From assembly GCA_002794775.1 (NCBI GenBank), contig NBAY01000042.1, positions 248,001 through 312,000 on the forward strand: DNA of 64,000 bases, written 5' to 3'. How positions within the stretch are numbered: position 1 is the first letter of the stretch; each line of letters opens with the position of its first letter. The notes under the pieces were generated by a model that saw only the letters and a program-made list of their open reading frames with translations, was not told the DNA's origin and did not search any database. A program made the position numbers and the translations under genes. Shown one piece after another: positions 37,548-48,759 of the stretch. This DNA comes from Porodaedalea pini. Taxonomy: Eukaryota; Basidiomycota; Agaricomycetes; Hymenochaetales; Hymenochaetaceae.

Positions 37548-39115
37548 TGAGGCAAACTCAGGCTCCAGTATCCGCTGCCAATCATCGCTCCTCCCAATCT
37601 ACTACTCTCATTTTGTCCTCCCTCTCGCCCCTCTGTTTTATCTTTGTCTGTAGCGCCGGCGTGTGTTTGCTTGTATATATATATATGTGCGTGTATATCT
37701 CAATTTTGTTTTACGTTATATTTTTACCCGATTCTCCATTATTATCGACTTTCGATTGGAAATGCACCGGTAAGCAGTCTTTCTCAGAGTTAATTCAGAC
37801 TCTTTTTTTCGACGCGTACACACCCCCGCAAAGCAAGCTGAAAATCCTACATACTACATAGGACCCATCCTAAGTTTGATACAGCGCCAGGATGCGCATG
37901 AGGCCAATATTAATAACAGCCAATCTTGTCACGCACGCAGTCAAACGCGCAGACATCGCACAGGTCAGGTCAGGTCAGGTCAGGTCTAGGATCAGTAGAT
38001 TAAAGAGCAAAGCATGTACACCAGAAGCAAAGTATCAACATCAACAGGGTGCGAACAGATTAACAGGATGAAAAGAAGGGGAGAGAGAGAGATGAGAGAC
38101 GACATGAGATGGAAACGAGCCAGACTACTTCGTGACTGAGCCCCCGACACCCCCCTCTTACGACGAGACTGGAGTGAGGGCGATGGGCTGCTGGTTTGGT
38201 GACGGCTATTGAGTTTGTTTGGTTGGTGGTACACATCTAACGAATAGAGATGATGGATGGATGTAGAGAGAAAAGAGAAGAAGGAAAGATTGATTGGAGA
38301 CGGAGACGGAGATGGAGATGGAGGTGAACGAACCGCGATATGTACGCAAATCCCAGTTTGGGGGAATCAAGCGGAAGCATGGCGGGAGGCGTCTGGATCC
38401 TGATGGCTGATGACGATGAACGATGAAACGATCGCCCGATGTACCGCAAAGATTGGATCGCGAAAGAGTCGAGGACGAAGAGGAGAGGAGGAGACCAGAG
38501 AAAACCAGAGTAGAAAAAAAAAGTCGAGGACGAAAGAGACGGAAACGAAGGAAGAGGGGGTGCGTGGCGCGCAATTGTCTTGGTACATATAATTAATGTA
38601 AGCCGAATCCGAGTCGCAAGCAGTTAGTCGTCCGTCGAAAGAATCTGCATCTGGCCAAGGCAACGTAGGGCGCAACGCACGACAGATCCGAAGTCTTTTT
38701 TTTTCTGAGTCGAAGGGAGGCCAGAGAGGAAGGGAAGGGGGCAGGGGCAGGGGCAGGGGCACGTTGGGTCCATCAAGTGTGCTGTAAAGTCAAGAATCAC
38801 GACAAGAAGGTAAAAACAACGACCCAGATATCAAACAAACCAAAATACGGATAAACGAAAGATAGTGTCCAAAAGAATGGCTGAGTGTCTGAACAAGCGG
38901 AATCAGGTCGGTTTGGGTGGTATGTGTATGTTGATATAAGTATTTTGTCAAACGAACGAGGTGAAAAGAGAGGTTGGTCCGTATGAAAGGAGCGTTGGAA
39001 AGAAACATCCTCGGCACGAAACGAAACGAAGCAAAGGAGATGTTGGGCGCTGGTGCGAACAGAGCTGCTATCCTAGAAAGGGTCGGGGCGGGCCAGAAGC
39101 ATAACGAGCGCATCC
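37548..39115. other. 1.6-kb convergent spacer with simple repeats
   Basis: Between the 3' ends of the coiled-coil gene and the HSF gene. Contains a (TA)n patch at about 37675-37686, (CAGGT)x5 at 37961-37985, a purine-rich tract at 38440-38560 and a (GGGGCA)-type repeat at about 38737-38761. ORFs on the minus strand (38206-38762) are Ser/Leu/Arg-rich shadows of the purine tract. No gene recognised. Confidence 0.55.
37961..37985 (+). repeat. (CAGGT)5 microsatellite
   Basis: Five exact tandem CAGGT units. Confidence 0.9.
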
Positions 39116-42100
39116 TCATCCTCCCGCCTTCGGCACAAGCGGGCTTGTCACCCCTTGTACCTGCTGTCCCTGCCCAGCACCCTTACCACCCCCCACACCA
39201 CTGATATTCACCATCAAATCGTCTCTCCTCCCCTGGCCCTGCTGCTGCCCCACACGCGCATTGATCTGCGCAAGTCCGCTCCCGCTCCTCGGCCGCCCCG
39301 CCGCTGTCGCGGCACCCCACGCACCGTACCCAAGCGGCGCGCTATCGCTCCTCGCACGACTCAGACGCTTCCCCTCTACGGAACCCGCGACGAATGCCGG
39401 GCCCGTGCGCTGTCGCTTCCGCTCCCCCGCGCCCGCGCCCGAAGTGGACTGGGAAGCGTCGAGCTCCATCACTTCGTCGTACCGCGGCCCGCCGGTGACG
39501 GGCGACGCAGCGGCGAAGGACGTGTCGTAAGGTATGTTCTGCATGCTGTGTGCGCGGTTCAGATGATGTAGGTGCCCTGGGTGACCTTGGTGCTGGTGCT
39601 GGTGTGCCGCATGCGCGTAGTGCCCGTGCTGCTGCACATGCGCGGGGTGCGCGAACTCACTCGCGGTTGGACTCGATCCGGGGCTGAATGGTTGCAGGCT
39701 CTGGAACGTGCTGGGGAGCGTCATCCCATTGGCACTGACGTTCCCATTCACGTTCCCGTATGCTCGTGCGGATGTGGGACCCGGACTCGGCGCAGTGGGC
39801 GAGGTGATGAATATCGGCGGGTTGTTCTCCGGTGTCTCCCACAGCTCCGGAGGGAATGGCGCAACTGCAAAAAAAAAATCGCTCGTCAATGAACGCGCTC
39901 GTCGTCACGATAAAAATAGAGGGCAGCGAAACTCTACTAACTGCTCCCTGGAAACGCCCGTCCGACTACCTCGCTCAGACCCCTCACAACACCGACCAGT
40001 CTATCCACCTTCGCCCTCTCCCACTCCAGCGCACGTACCACCCGCCTATGGCTCTCGCGCATCTGGCCCAACTGGGCAGCAAGCTCACCGGGGAGCTCGA
40101 CGCGCGCCTTCACCGTCGGGTCCGGGTCGAGTGCCTTGCGCTTGATCTCGTCCAGCAGGTCGGGGCGCCCGCGCAAGAACTTGTGGTGCGAGAACTCCCA
40201 CGTCTGCTGTTCCGCCGCCCCCGCGCCTGAGTTGGGGCCTGTGGAAGAGCCTGAGGTGGTGCGGGTTCCGCGCGGTGTCTGGCGGCCCTGTGGAGGCCAG
40301 CGATCGTACCTCGGTGTCTTATTCAAAAGAGGATGTAATGCTCACCCGGTTGATCTTGTGGAACCCATACATGTTGAGCTGCCTGACAAAGCTCGAAAAC
40401 TACCAGACGCGAAAGGGAAACTCGTCAACAATCTATTTCCCCTCTTACCAGGCGAAAAAGACTTACATTGTTGTGTTTAAAGTGTGCTCCCAAGATCGTC
40501 CGGCTGAACTCGCCCACGTTCGAAACAACGAAACTAGAGAGAAGACCCAGTTAAGTATTTACTCGGGGAAAAGGGGGAAAGAAGAATAGATAGAAGAAAG
40601 TCAGTATGGACACAGATGCATTACAAAGCGAATCCACAAAACACCGTAAAGCAAAAATACCACATGCATACGAAGAATAAAATACACACCTCGTACCGAG
40701 TTCAGTCCATTGTATAAACAGCGCCGACTTCGGATCGCTGATCATCCTGTGTGCGCAGTCCACATATCACGATGAATCCGGGGTTTCCGGCCATCACGTG
40801 TATATATATATATATATTCCCAGCGTTTCATGTTTCATCCGCGATTGATTTTTTTGCGGTTTGGCCGGGGTTCGGTGATCGGTTCGGGATATTCGTAGAC
40901 AAGCGGGCCGAGTAGCGCGGGGCGGGGGTGGTTGCGTGTCCAAGGGACGAAAGAGAGCAATATTAGATAATAAGGGGGAAAAAGAAGTTGAAAGAAGAAA
41001 TCGTCAATAAATCACAGCAAACTTCTTTTCAATGCGGAAGAACGCACTGATAGAGCTTCGTCACAAAGTTATTCGTCCCCGTCGTCTTCGCCGACACGGG
41101 GCCGTACGCTCCGTGCACGGGGATCGACAGGGCAGATAGCCCGATGCTGCTGTGGGCCGATCCGACGCCAAGAGAGAGAGACTTGAATGGGTCCTCGTCC
41201 CCGTCGCCGCTCGAGCTCTCCGCGCCCTCAGTGGGGCTCCCTCCGCCTCCTCGTCCCTCCATGTTGTCCATGCTGCCGGCGCCAGAGTACAGATCGACGT
41301 CGACTTCCTCGAAGCTTGCAGGCGTGAGCTCATGCGCACCCTGTCCCAGTGCGGGATTGTACCCTGGCACCGAGCCGGGCTCACCGACATCGAGCGCAGA
41401 GACGGGCAGAGAGGCCGCGTTTGCGAAAGAGCGCTTGCGCGGGATCGAAGACTTGGTCGAGAGGGCGGTGGACGCCGCGGACGACGAGCGCGAGCTCGGG
41501 GCGCGCGCGTACGCGGGGAGTGAAACGGCTGCGCTGGCAGAGGTATCGTACCCGCCCGAGGTATGGTACGGTCCCTCGGACGGTGGGGCGTAGGCAAACA
41601 TACTTCCCTGGCCCTGGCCCTGTCCGGGGTGTCTATTATTCTGTGTAATATGCGAGTGGGTGTGGTAGTGATGTGCGTGCGGCGTAGTAGACGGGCTGAG
41701 GGGCGTGACAGGGCTAAGCGTCTGGGCCGTGCTGGCCGTGCTCGGGTGCGGGCTCGGCGTGAGCGGGGAGAGCGTCGCGGGGCTCTGGACGCTCAGGCTT
41801 GAGATGTTAAGCGAGAGCGACGCGGTGCGTTCCATACCCTGCTGGGCGTGCGTGTGGCTGTGGCCGTGGTGTCCTCCGTCCGCGCCGGGGACTTGGGACT
41901 GGGATTGTGCCTGCGACTGAGGTTGCTGGGAGTAGAAGGGGTAGCCGTCGGTGGTGTGCGCGGAGGCGGGGGAGTAGGAGGTTGGAGAGGCAGAGACAGC
42001 GGGGATGGTGCCGGAGACGGGTACGGAGATGGGAAGGAGATGTGGGTGCTGCTGATGCGTGCCCGGCCACTGGTTTTGACCCTGGCCTTGTGCGGATTGC

Positions 42101-42240
42101 GAGGGCGAGTCTGGCGACTGTTGCTGTTGCGAATGCGATGGCGACTGCTGTTGCTGCTGGTGCAGCTGAGGCGAGAAGTGCGCGTTGTCGGGAGACGCAA
42201 AGGGCGAATGCTGGTGGTGTTGCTGCTGGTCGACGTCCAT
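39116..42240 (-). CDS. HSF-type transcription factor
   Basis: Heat-shock-factor DNA-binding protein; HSFs bind inverted nGAAn repeats and act in the nucleus. Six exons (42240-41048, 40746-40690, 40533-40467, 40399-40346, 40287-39942, 39864-39116) sum to 2,466 nt, 821 aa. The DNA-binding domain starts only near residue 388: [66 protein letters not shown] (recognition helix), then after a Gly/Ser/Thr-rich wing insertion QTWEFSHHKFLRGRPDLLDEIKRKA. A helical segment AAQLGQMRESHRRVVRALEWERAKVDRLVGVV is the expected oligomerisation coiled coil. The first 390 residues are Gln/Ser/Pro/His-rich (QQQQSPSHSQQQQ) and likely a disordered activation region. The first intron (40747-41047, 301 nt) holds a (TA)n tract. 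Intron 4 is taken as 40288-40345; a 28-nt version would keep TPRYDRW. Whether it is Hsf1 or another HSF paralogue cannot be told. Confidence 0.9.
40801..40817. repeat. (TA)n microsatellite in HSF intron 1
   Basis: Alternating T and A for about 17 nt, inside the 301-nt intron that interrupts the DNA-binding domain. Confidence 0.85.
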
Positions 42241-44133
42241 CGCGAACAGATAGAGCAGAACGCCGATGATTATCAACTCCGACTGGTGGAGGTGGTGGCC
42301 CTAGTACCGGGGGCGACGGCCACAAAGCGAACGCGTTCGGCGCGTCGTGCTCGCTTCGCGCGGCTTAAGCTTCTCCCTCCGCTGTCCCTGTGCCGTCGGG
42401 CGTTGTTCGCGTCGGCGACGTCGACTTGATTTTCACGGACGGGGTGGATGAGAGTATTCTTTTCTTCCGTTCTTTGTCGTCGTTCTCGGTCAGGGACGAA
42501 TTTGACGAGCGGGGAGTGGAAGAAGGAAAAGGAAAAGAGAGGAAAGAACGACGGGGAGAGAAGACGGGCCAGGTAAAGAAAGTGAGCGGAAAACGCAAAA
42601 AAGAGGGACGAGGAGATCGTGCTAGACTAGACGGCTAGCTAGACAGATCCGACTCCGACTGCAGCACCTCTCTTGTCTTTTAGCCTCCCCTCACTGACCC
42701 CGGCCACTCTCTCCTAACTCTCGATATCATCGCGCTATTTATTTATTTTATTTATTCATTTGTTTCTCTCCTGGGGTCCACCGCGTGCATCTCCATTTGT
42801 CCACGAAGAAACGCGTAATAAATACGACAAAAAAACATAGGCAATCAGCAGCTGACAAGGCCGCCCGATAGCAGCAATATTAATAAGCATCTAGGTTGCA
42901 TTCCTATCCTGGCCCGCTCGGCCCGAGCCGATCCGCTCAGGCGAGGACAGTTGACCTAGACTTTCCGGCTCAAATTTCGCGACTTTAATTTGTCCTGCAA
43001 CTGTGATTCAAGCCGCTGGAAGGGGTCCGTCATGGATGCTCAGCTTAAGCGAAAAACTCGAGGTAATTTAGCACAGGATAGGATCTCGTCCTAAATCCCT
43101 TACGGTAAGTCAACCGATGATCGACAGGCGCGCGAGTACTAGTACTACCCTCATCTCGATTCAATTTTCCCTGAGTCCCTCGAGGCACACTACTCTCTGC
43201 CGTATCCTCATCATCATATCGCACCACGCGTCAATAATAACGCCTTTGGAGTCCGTACTGACGCCTAATCGTTTTCTCTCCGTGTGCCGCTATCACACCC
43301 CAGAATTTTATGATCGTTTCATCCAAGCACACGCGCCGGCTCGGGCACGCAGCCTCAGCATAAACTTCTTCTTTTTTTCCGACTTTATCTGCACTTATCT
43401 CTAGATCACCCCGTCCCGAAGGACACATATCTCATTACACTGCACAAAGGCTGACAGGTGATATATCGAGGCTTCTCGATATACAGATTCAACTGTGATT
43501 GTTTTCTAATTGTCCTAGAAAGTCGATCGAAGCGTTGATTCAAAGCTCGCTATAAGGGCCGAAACGCAGTACTACATAATACAGCACGTCTAAGTCCTTG
43601 GAAAACACGCGCGCGGGTTTGCCTCGCAGTAGTAGAGTAAGTGAGTTCGTCATAATTTACTTGTCTTATCCTGGTTCATTTACCGGTTCTGATAGAGACG
43701 AGGGGACGGACTCCCGAAGGACGTCCACGAACATCCGTATTCATACCTTCTCTCTCGACTCTCGAGTCCTCCGAGTCAAGCGTGCTGGTCCTGGCCGGGT
43801 CGGATGCAGAGTCATCACCTCTTTTTTTAAAGTCAAACTTCAGACATACTTCCGGCATATATGTATGTCTCTCCGAAGCGAAACTCGGAAACGACCCTCT
43901 GCGCACGGCACAGGAAACGACAAGAACATTGAAAACATACACGAGTAGTAGAGCCATTCGAAGGGCAAGAAGCCTCGAGAAGTAAGTAAAAGACCACGCA
44001 CTGAGAACAAAAAAAGATTCGGGGAAGAGACAAGAAGAGGATAAGAAGAAAGGAGACAGCTCAAATTCCACACCACCTCTGCAATCGCTATGGTCGCAGA
44101 AATATAATCAAACTAAAGGGATTTGGCTTCCAT
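42241..44133. other. HSF promoter region and remnant of the leader repeat
   Basis: The first ~550 bp is the 5' flank of the HSF gene (purine-rich, with a T/A-rich patch at 42738-42765). Around 43805-43912 is a diverged copy of the small-protein-family leader (CCGAAGCGAAACTCGGAAACGACC, CTCTGCGCACGGCACAGG) in which the expected ATG is replaced by ACA, so no protein is encoded. No other gene seen. Confidence 0.5.
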
Positions 44134-45000
44134 CTTGACCTTGTTACGGTCGATAGACAGAAGACATGATATGAACAGTAACCAAGCCCGCAATCGATCC
44201 TAGCCTCATCGAACATGTCCGAGTCCTGCCCACCTTTTCGAGATAGCGCCTCGTCCTTTTAACTGCTCTATTCCCTTATAGTCATGATGATTTCGAACCC
44301 GTCTGCTCCCGGGCCCTTGCTATGTTGCTGTGGCGATTGCTAGGCCTGTCGCCGTCTAATGCCCTAACCGCTGATATCTAGTTTGAGCCTGACACCGAGC
44401 GTCAAATGCCGGAACTGGTCCCGAATTGCAAACGCGAGCAGAGACATCAAGCGAACCGACGCTCAGCATCGGAGTCTTCGAGGACTTGTAACGCGACGGC
44501 AGAAAGCAAATACATACGTTGAACATCATGGCCTTTAAGTACAAACTCACGGAGGACACATGACTCAAGCGAAGCAAGTTGGATGCTAGAAGCATGACAA
44601 AAAAAGAAAACCTTTTGGACAGATAAGAGAACTCAGTTCCGTTCAACTTTACGAGACATGTTAATATTTGTTCTCCGGTCGAATGAAGGTTCAGACGTTC
44701 AATGGGAGCTCGGTTCTCCGGTTTGTTGAGTATTAGCTTGTCACTTGGCCCGGTATTTCATGCAAGGCTAGTACTATAATCTGAGACGTTTTGCAACTTC
44801 AAGTTTCTACAGCCATGATCCGGAAACTGGTCTTAACTGGGAGATTTACTCCGTCGAAGCCCTAATTGGCGCTTGCAAGTCCTAGTACGCACTAGCGATA
44901 TGTGTCCCAGCACCTGCAAACTTGTTTCGAAAGACGTGTTTCAGAAAACATCAGACGTGTAAGAGGAGAGGCTGGATCAACCCGACAGCAGCTCGTCACC
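44134..45000 (-). repeat. Inverted copy of the 33.7-34.6 kb segment
   Basis: Homologous to 33660-34646 in inverted orientation. The block at 44134-44180 corresponds to the last codons and stop of the BRCT gene (TTGACCTTG, ACGGTCGATAG), showing that the duplicated unit included host-gene sequence. The minus-strand frame 44356-44646 is the counterpart of 34117-34389. Confidence 0.72.
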
Positions 45001-45176
45001 TCTTGAACGTTGATCTCCAGACGTACTCCCGGCACATATCTTCAAGCGAAACTCGAACAACTCTGTATACGGCATGGGATCTGGGAGACAATTACGACAG
45101 AGAGACAGCGAAGGCGGAGGAAGTCATGAAGGAAGCGGTGCGTGAAAAAGGAAGAGCCCAAGACAGGCGAGACTGA
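45001..45176 (+). pseudogene. Remnant of small-protein family with conserved leader
   Basis: The leader ending AACTCTGTATACGGCATG (ATG at 45074) matches those of members A, B and C, but the frame from that ATG stops after 23 codons (MGSGRQLRQRDSEGGG...). A longer overlapping frame (44922-45176) is out of register with the ATG. I read this as a decayed copy. Confidence 0.5.
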
Positions 45177-45644
45177 TGATCTAGGATACTTTGCAACATA
45201 ATCCCCAGGGAAAATAGCAATTGTGGTATAGAGTCATATCATCAGGAAAAACCTCCCACTCAGAAACCCTTAGAAAGTTATTAGAATTGTAGTAAATTGT
45301 AGAATCTTTGGAATGTTATGAGAATGCAGTCCAAAAATTAGAAAACTTGCAGAATTTCATGGAAAACTGTCCAATTTTTGGAATTGAACAGAATCAGCAG
45401 CTTGAAATTTAGAATATGGATAGAAAAATGATACACCTCATAGATTCTATGGAATTTTGTACAATAAAAAACTGATTGTGGAATTCATTAGATTCTGCCA
45501 TGGCTTGACACAAGTGCAGGTACTAGATTGGCTTCTTGGACCTATACTGGGACCCATGAACTATCTGCAGATTACAGTGTTTTTCATAAGTCTTGAGACA
45601 TGTGAAGATCACAAAATTTGAGCACCTCAAAAACTTGTAAAATC

Positions 45645-45865
45645 CATATCTCACTCAATTCCTCACAAAAACTCTTCAAAAAAGTTGCTAAATTTATGTT
45701 TCAATGGTTTCTAAAATTTTTGTGAGCTTATAGGACAGAATATGGAATATTGAGGCTGCAGTAGTGAGAATGGGTGTTTTTCTAGAAAAACTCCTTCCCT
45801 GATTTTTCCTGAGCTCAATTTTGAAGCTAATGACATGAAACTTGTTGGAGAATGGTCTATATATT
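45645..45865 (+). repeat. Left arm of long hairpin
   Basis: About 221 bp that is the near-perfect reverse complement of 46022-46243, with a ~156-bp spacer. Landmark: TTCTAGAAAAACTCCTTCC near 45780 pairs with GGAAGGAGTTTTTCTAGAA near 46093. Transcription through it would give a stable double-stranded RNA. Confidence 0.85.
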
Positions 45866-46021
45866 ATACTGTTGATGTTATGAGGGATAAACTAGAGTGA
45901 ATGTCTCCTCTTGTCCTGTTTGACTGTTGTGCTGAAACTCTCAAACTCACCCAAATTTGTTTGACTCAGGCAGTTGTCAAAAAATGCCTGCATTGTTATA
46001 AGCCATCTATAATTTAATATA

Positions 46022-46243
46022 CAATATAGATACCATTCTCCAACAAGTTTCATGTCATTAGCTTCAAAATTGAGCTCAGGAAAAATCAGGGAAGGAGTTT
46101 TTCTAGAAAAACACCCATTCTCACTACTGTAGCCTCAATATTCCACCTTCTGTCCTCTAATCTCACATAAAGTTTAGAAACCATTGAAACATAAATTTAG
46201 CAACTTTTTTGAAGAGTTTTTGTGAAGAATTGAGTGAGATATG
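46022..46243 (-). repeat. Right arm of long hairpin
   Basis: Inverse of 45645-45865 with only scattered mismatches and a few small gaps, mostly near the inner end. Confidence 0.85.
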
Positions 46244-46859
46244 ATGTATTTTGTATTTGGAGGCACTTCAGATGACAAAAACTGCTAGTCCAATTTCCCA
46301 CACTTGGATGCATCGTCCACAGAAGAGGTGTGGGAACTTGATCACATGTATGTTGGTTTTGACGCGACACGCCTTCACATCTGCTGCCACTCCAATATGT
46401 CTAGTGCCGACGTCCTTACAGAACATCTGAAAAAAACCTCGATCACATCCACCGCAACCATCACACACGAAGTGGTAGCCTCGCCGGCCGCCTGGTGGGA
46501 TGCACTCACTGCTGCAGGCAAGATGCCGTCCGACTTCTGACCTTCAACTTATTAGAATGCTCATCTTCAAACCGAAGACCATAAAGTCTGCCGCAACGGT
46601 TCCTGTTGTCATCATTGCATGCATTGCCGGACCTGCTAAAATATTTAATTGTGTTGGACAAGGACTCCCATGAGCCCAGTCTCTTTATCTGTCCACATGC
46701 ATTGTTAAAGTTCGTTCAGTTTCACTATTAGCACTTGACGCAAACACATTCCCAAAGGTTGTCACGGTCCTTGATGCATCACTCACATCATCGCCTTCCC
46801 TCTTCGCCGTACATGCACTCACCTCTGATTTTATTGTCTTCCTCCCTGGAACCAACATT

Positions 46860-48225
46860 GCTTCATACTGGCGTGTCTCGAAATGGGGAGACCAAGCTTC
46901 ACGAGGTAGATTTCGTGGAACTCAAGGCCGAGGCTGTGGCACCTGCTGTGCGCACTTCTGCAATTGCCGCCCAGGAAAAGGCAACGAAAGAGGAAGGGAG
47001 AATTGACGGTACGGTGAAGATTGCTATTGGCATGAAGAAAGGGTCAACTTCCCGGGTTGGTATACGAACGTGCGTTGATTGTTCTGTAATCCCTCACTTT
47101 GTGCTGACAAATATTATAGGCGCTGATTAAGGTCGGTATGACATGCGTCTTCAGAGGGAGCTCCAAGCTTGAGGAGCCCATAGCAATCCGTCCAACTACA
47201 GAAACGGCCATGTATTCCTACTAAAGTACGGGAAATTCTCAATTTACATCGTCGCGTGTACGAGGTGCTGCTTACCGTACTCGTCATCACAGGCATCAAG
47301 TCGGACAAGGAGAAGTTTGCCGGTAGTCTTTACACGATGACCGGCCGTGGCATCCAAGCTGCGACGTCGCATTGCCTTGGCCAAGACTTCTCACGGCCAG
47401 AGATGTTCAACGTCGTGGTCGAAGACCTGGACGATCCGCAGGGTATAAGTCCGAACGGTGGCAATCAATTCTGTGGCAGAACACGTGGAGCCTTAGCACA
47501 CGCATGGTCGGAATCATGGTCATGATTCGCAGCGACAACCAGGGTCTTGTTCTCCCATCACGCGTCGCTCGTTGTCCCCTGCGGTATTACCATGTGCACT
47601 AATAAGCAGGAGTTATACGACCGCTGTGAGGAGTTCGCAAAGACGCTCAGGAAAGCCAGTATCTGCACGAAAGCGGACGTACGGGACGGCTACACTCCTG
47701 GCTACAAGTTCAACAACTGGAAACAGAAGGCGCGAAAATTCAATTATTCCTTATTTCTCGGTTTTCCTGTGGTCTTACAGATGGCTTTTTGTCCAGGTGT
47801 TCCACTTTGCCTTGAACTGAGTCCGGTTGATATCCAGAAGAAGCAAACACTTTCTGTGCGACGTGATACGGGCTTGAAGGAGACTGCCATACCTGTACTT
47901 CTCAAGACTATCCAACAGGAGATGTTCGAGCACGCGAAGGCAAGGTACATGTCTTGCCTGCGCCTCGTGCCAATGGGACGATCTCGTGCTGACATTGCTT
48001 CATACTTGCGTGCTCTCAAAACCGGCGAGACCAAGCTTCACAAGGTAGATTTTGTGGAACTCAAGACCGATGCTGCGGCGCGCCTTACGTCGTCGCATGT
48101 ACAAAAGGAGGTGCTTGCCGTACCCGTCATCCTGGGCATCAAGTCTGAGTAGAAGTTTGCCGGTGGTCTGCACATGATGACCGTGAAAGGCTTCATTCCG
48201 ACGACCGGCCGTGACATACTTTTAG
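46860..48225 (+). pseudogene. Broken prolyl-tRNA synthetase, partly duplicated
   Basis: Fragments in several frames match the cytosolic prolyl-tRNA synthetase family. In order: RRVYEVLL-VITGIKSDKEKFAGSLYT and TGRGIQAATSHCLGQDFS with MFNVVVEDLDDPQG (47245-47440); then, in another frame, ILWQNTWSLSTRMVGIMVMI and NQGLVLPSRVA (47463-47570); then VVPCGIT and the anticodon-binding part KADVRDGYTPGYKFNNWKQK, with VPLCLELSPVDIQKKQTLSVRRDTG (47571-47965). Frames shift at least twice and stops interrupt the reading (for example at 47130 and 48150). A second partial copy follows at 48025-48222 (GETKLHKVDFVELK, PVILGIKSE, stop, KFAGGLHMMTVKGFIPTTGRD), repeating units seen earlier at 46885 and 47265. It lies wholly inside the TIR elements, so it is a captured, decayed host-gene copy rather than the cell's working gene. 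Confidence 0.75.
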
Positions 48226-48477
48226 TTTAGAATTTGTTTAGATACACTCAATTGCCACAAATCCGTAAGAAAATGATTGAAAAGTTTGGAATGCAGTAAG
48301 AATGTGAATAAAAATATGTAGAAAGGTATCGGAAACTAGTCAAATTACTCAAATCTGGAACGATGCTTGGGAATCGTGCGGAATCGGAATGCCTCCGAAT
48401 TGGCTGGAATTGCTCAAATATTCCAGCTGATTCCAGGGATTCCAGGGATTCCGGCCAGGAGGTTTTTCCTGAAGATC

Positions 48478-48759
48478 GAGTGAGATCTAACTGAAAATCA
48501 GCATCGAGTGAAATCGAGTGTAGGACATTTTCATATTGTAATATCGAATGGTCATCAAAAGTACAAATTCTAAGATTGCAAAGAGGCTCGATTTCACCCA
48601 TTTCTACTCAATTTTCAAATTACAAACATCGGGTGATTTCGAGTGGTATTAGATTTCACAACGTAAAAATGTCCAGCACTCGATTTCATTCGATGCTCAT
48701 TTGATGGTGAGATTTCACTCGACCCGACTCGATGTCACAATTGCTAATTTTCACTGGGC
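48478..48759 (+). repeat. MITE-homologous right part of the 3.56-kb element
   Basis: About 282 bp nearly collinear with 50150-50435, including GAGATCTAAC, CGAATGGTCATCAAAAGTAC, and the terminal TTTTCACTGGGC. Confidence 0.8.

Larger units (their letters stand above)
45243..48471. mobile_element. Nested element with CAGGAAAAACCTCC terminal repeats
   Basis: CAGGAAAAACCTCC at 45243-45256 faces its exact inverse GGAGGTTTTTCCTG at 48458-48471. Comparison with the intact MITE at 50114 shows that this is where the two sequences part and rejoin (the MITE goes from TCATAT directly to AGAGTGAGATC). That fits an insertion into a MITE copy, although I see no clean target-site duplication. The sequence inside both ends is rich in GGAAT/AGAAT-type words. 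Confidence 0.55.
45203..48759 (+). mobile_element. 3.56-kb TIR element with 5-bp target-site duplication
   Basis: The left end CCCCAGGGAAAATAGCAATTGTGG and the right end CACAATTGCTAATTTTCACTGGGC are inverted repeats of each other. The flanks are ATAAT on both sides (45198-45202 and 48760-48764), a candidate 5-bp target-site duplication. The right ~280 bp is homologous to almost all of the 322-bp MITE at 50114-50435. Between the ends lies a second, nested TIR pair (45243-48471), a long hairpin and a broken prolyl-tRNA synthetase gene. No transposase domain is recognisable, so this is probably non-autonomous or composite. Confidence 0.7.

Noticed and set aside
38206..38762. Leu/Ser/Pro-rich ORFs on the minus strand
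   Set aside because: They mirror purine-rich low-complexity DNA and have no start context, introns, or conserved content.
41029..42276. Separate Gln/Ser-rich protein gene
   Set aside because: Its frame ends in NNFVTKLYQ, the start of an HSF domain, and a 301-nt intron joins it in phase to the next HSF exon, so it is exon 1 of the HSF gene.
39155..42429. Several long plus-strand ORFs across the HSF gene
   Set aside because: They are GC-rich shadows antisense to well-supported HSF coding sequence.
44290..44330. TTTCGAACCCGTC resembles a tRNA B-box (also in the inverted copy near 34495)
   Set aside because: The flanking T-stem does not pair and no A-box or anticodon arm is present; the similarity belongs to the duplicated repeat.
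45001..45176. 84-codon ORF as an active family member
   Set aside because: The conserved leader's ATG is in another frame and yields only 23 codons, so it is better read as a remnant.
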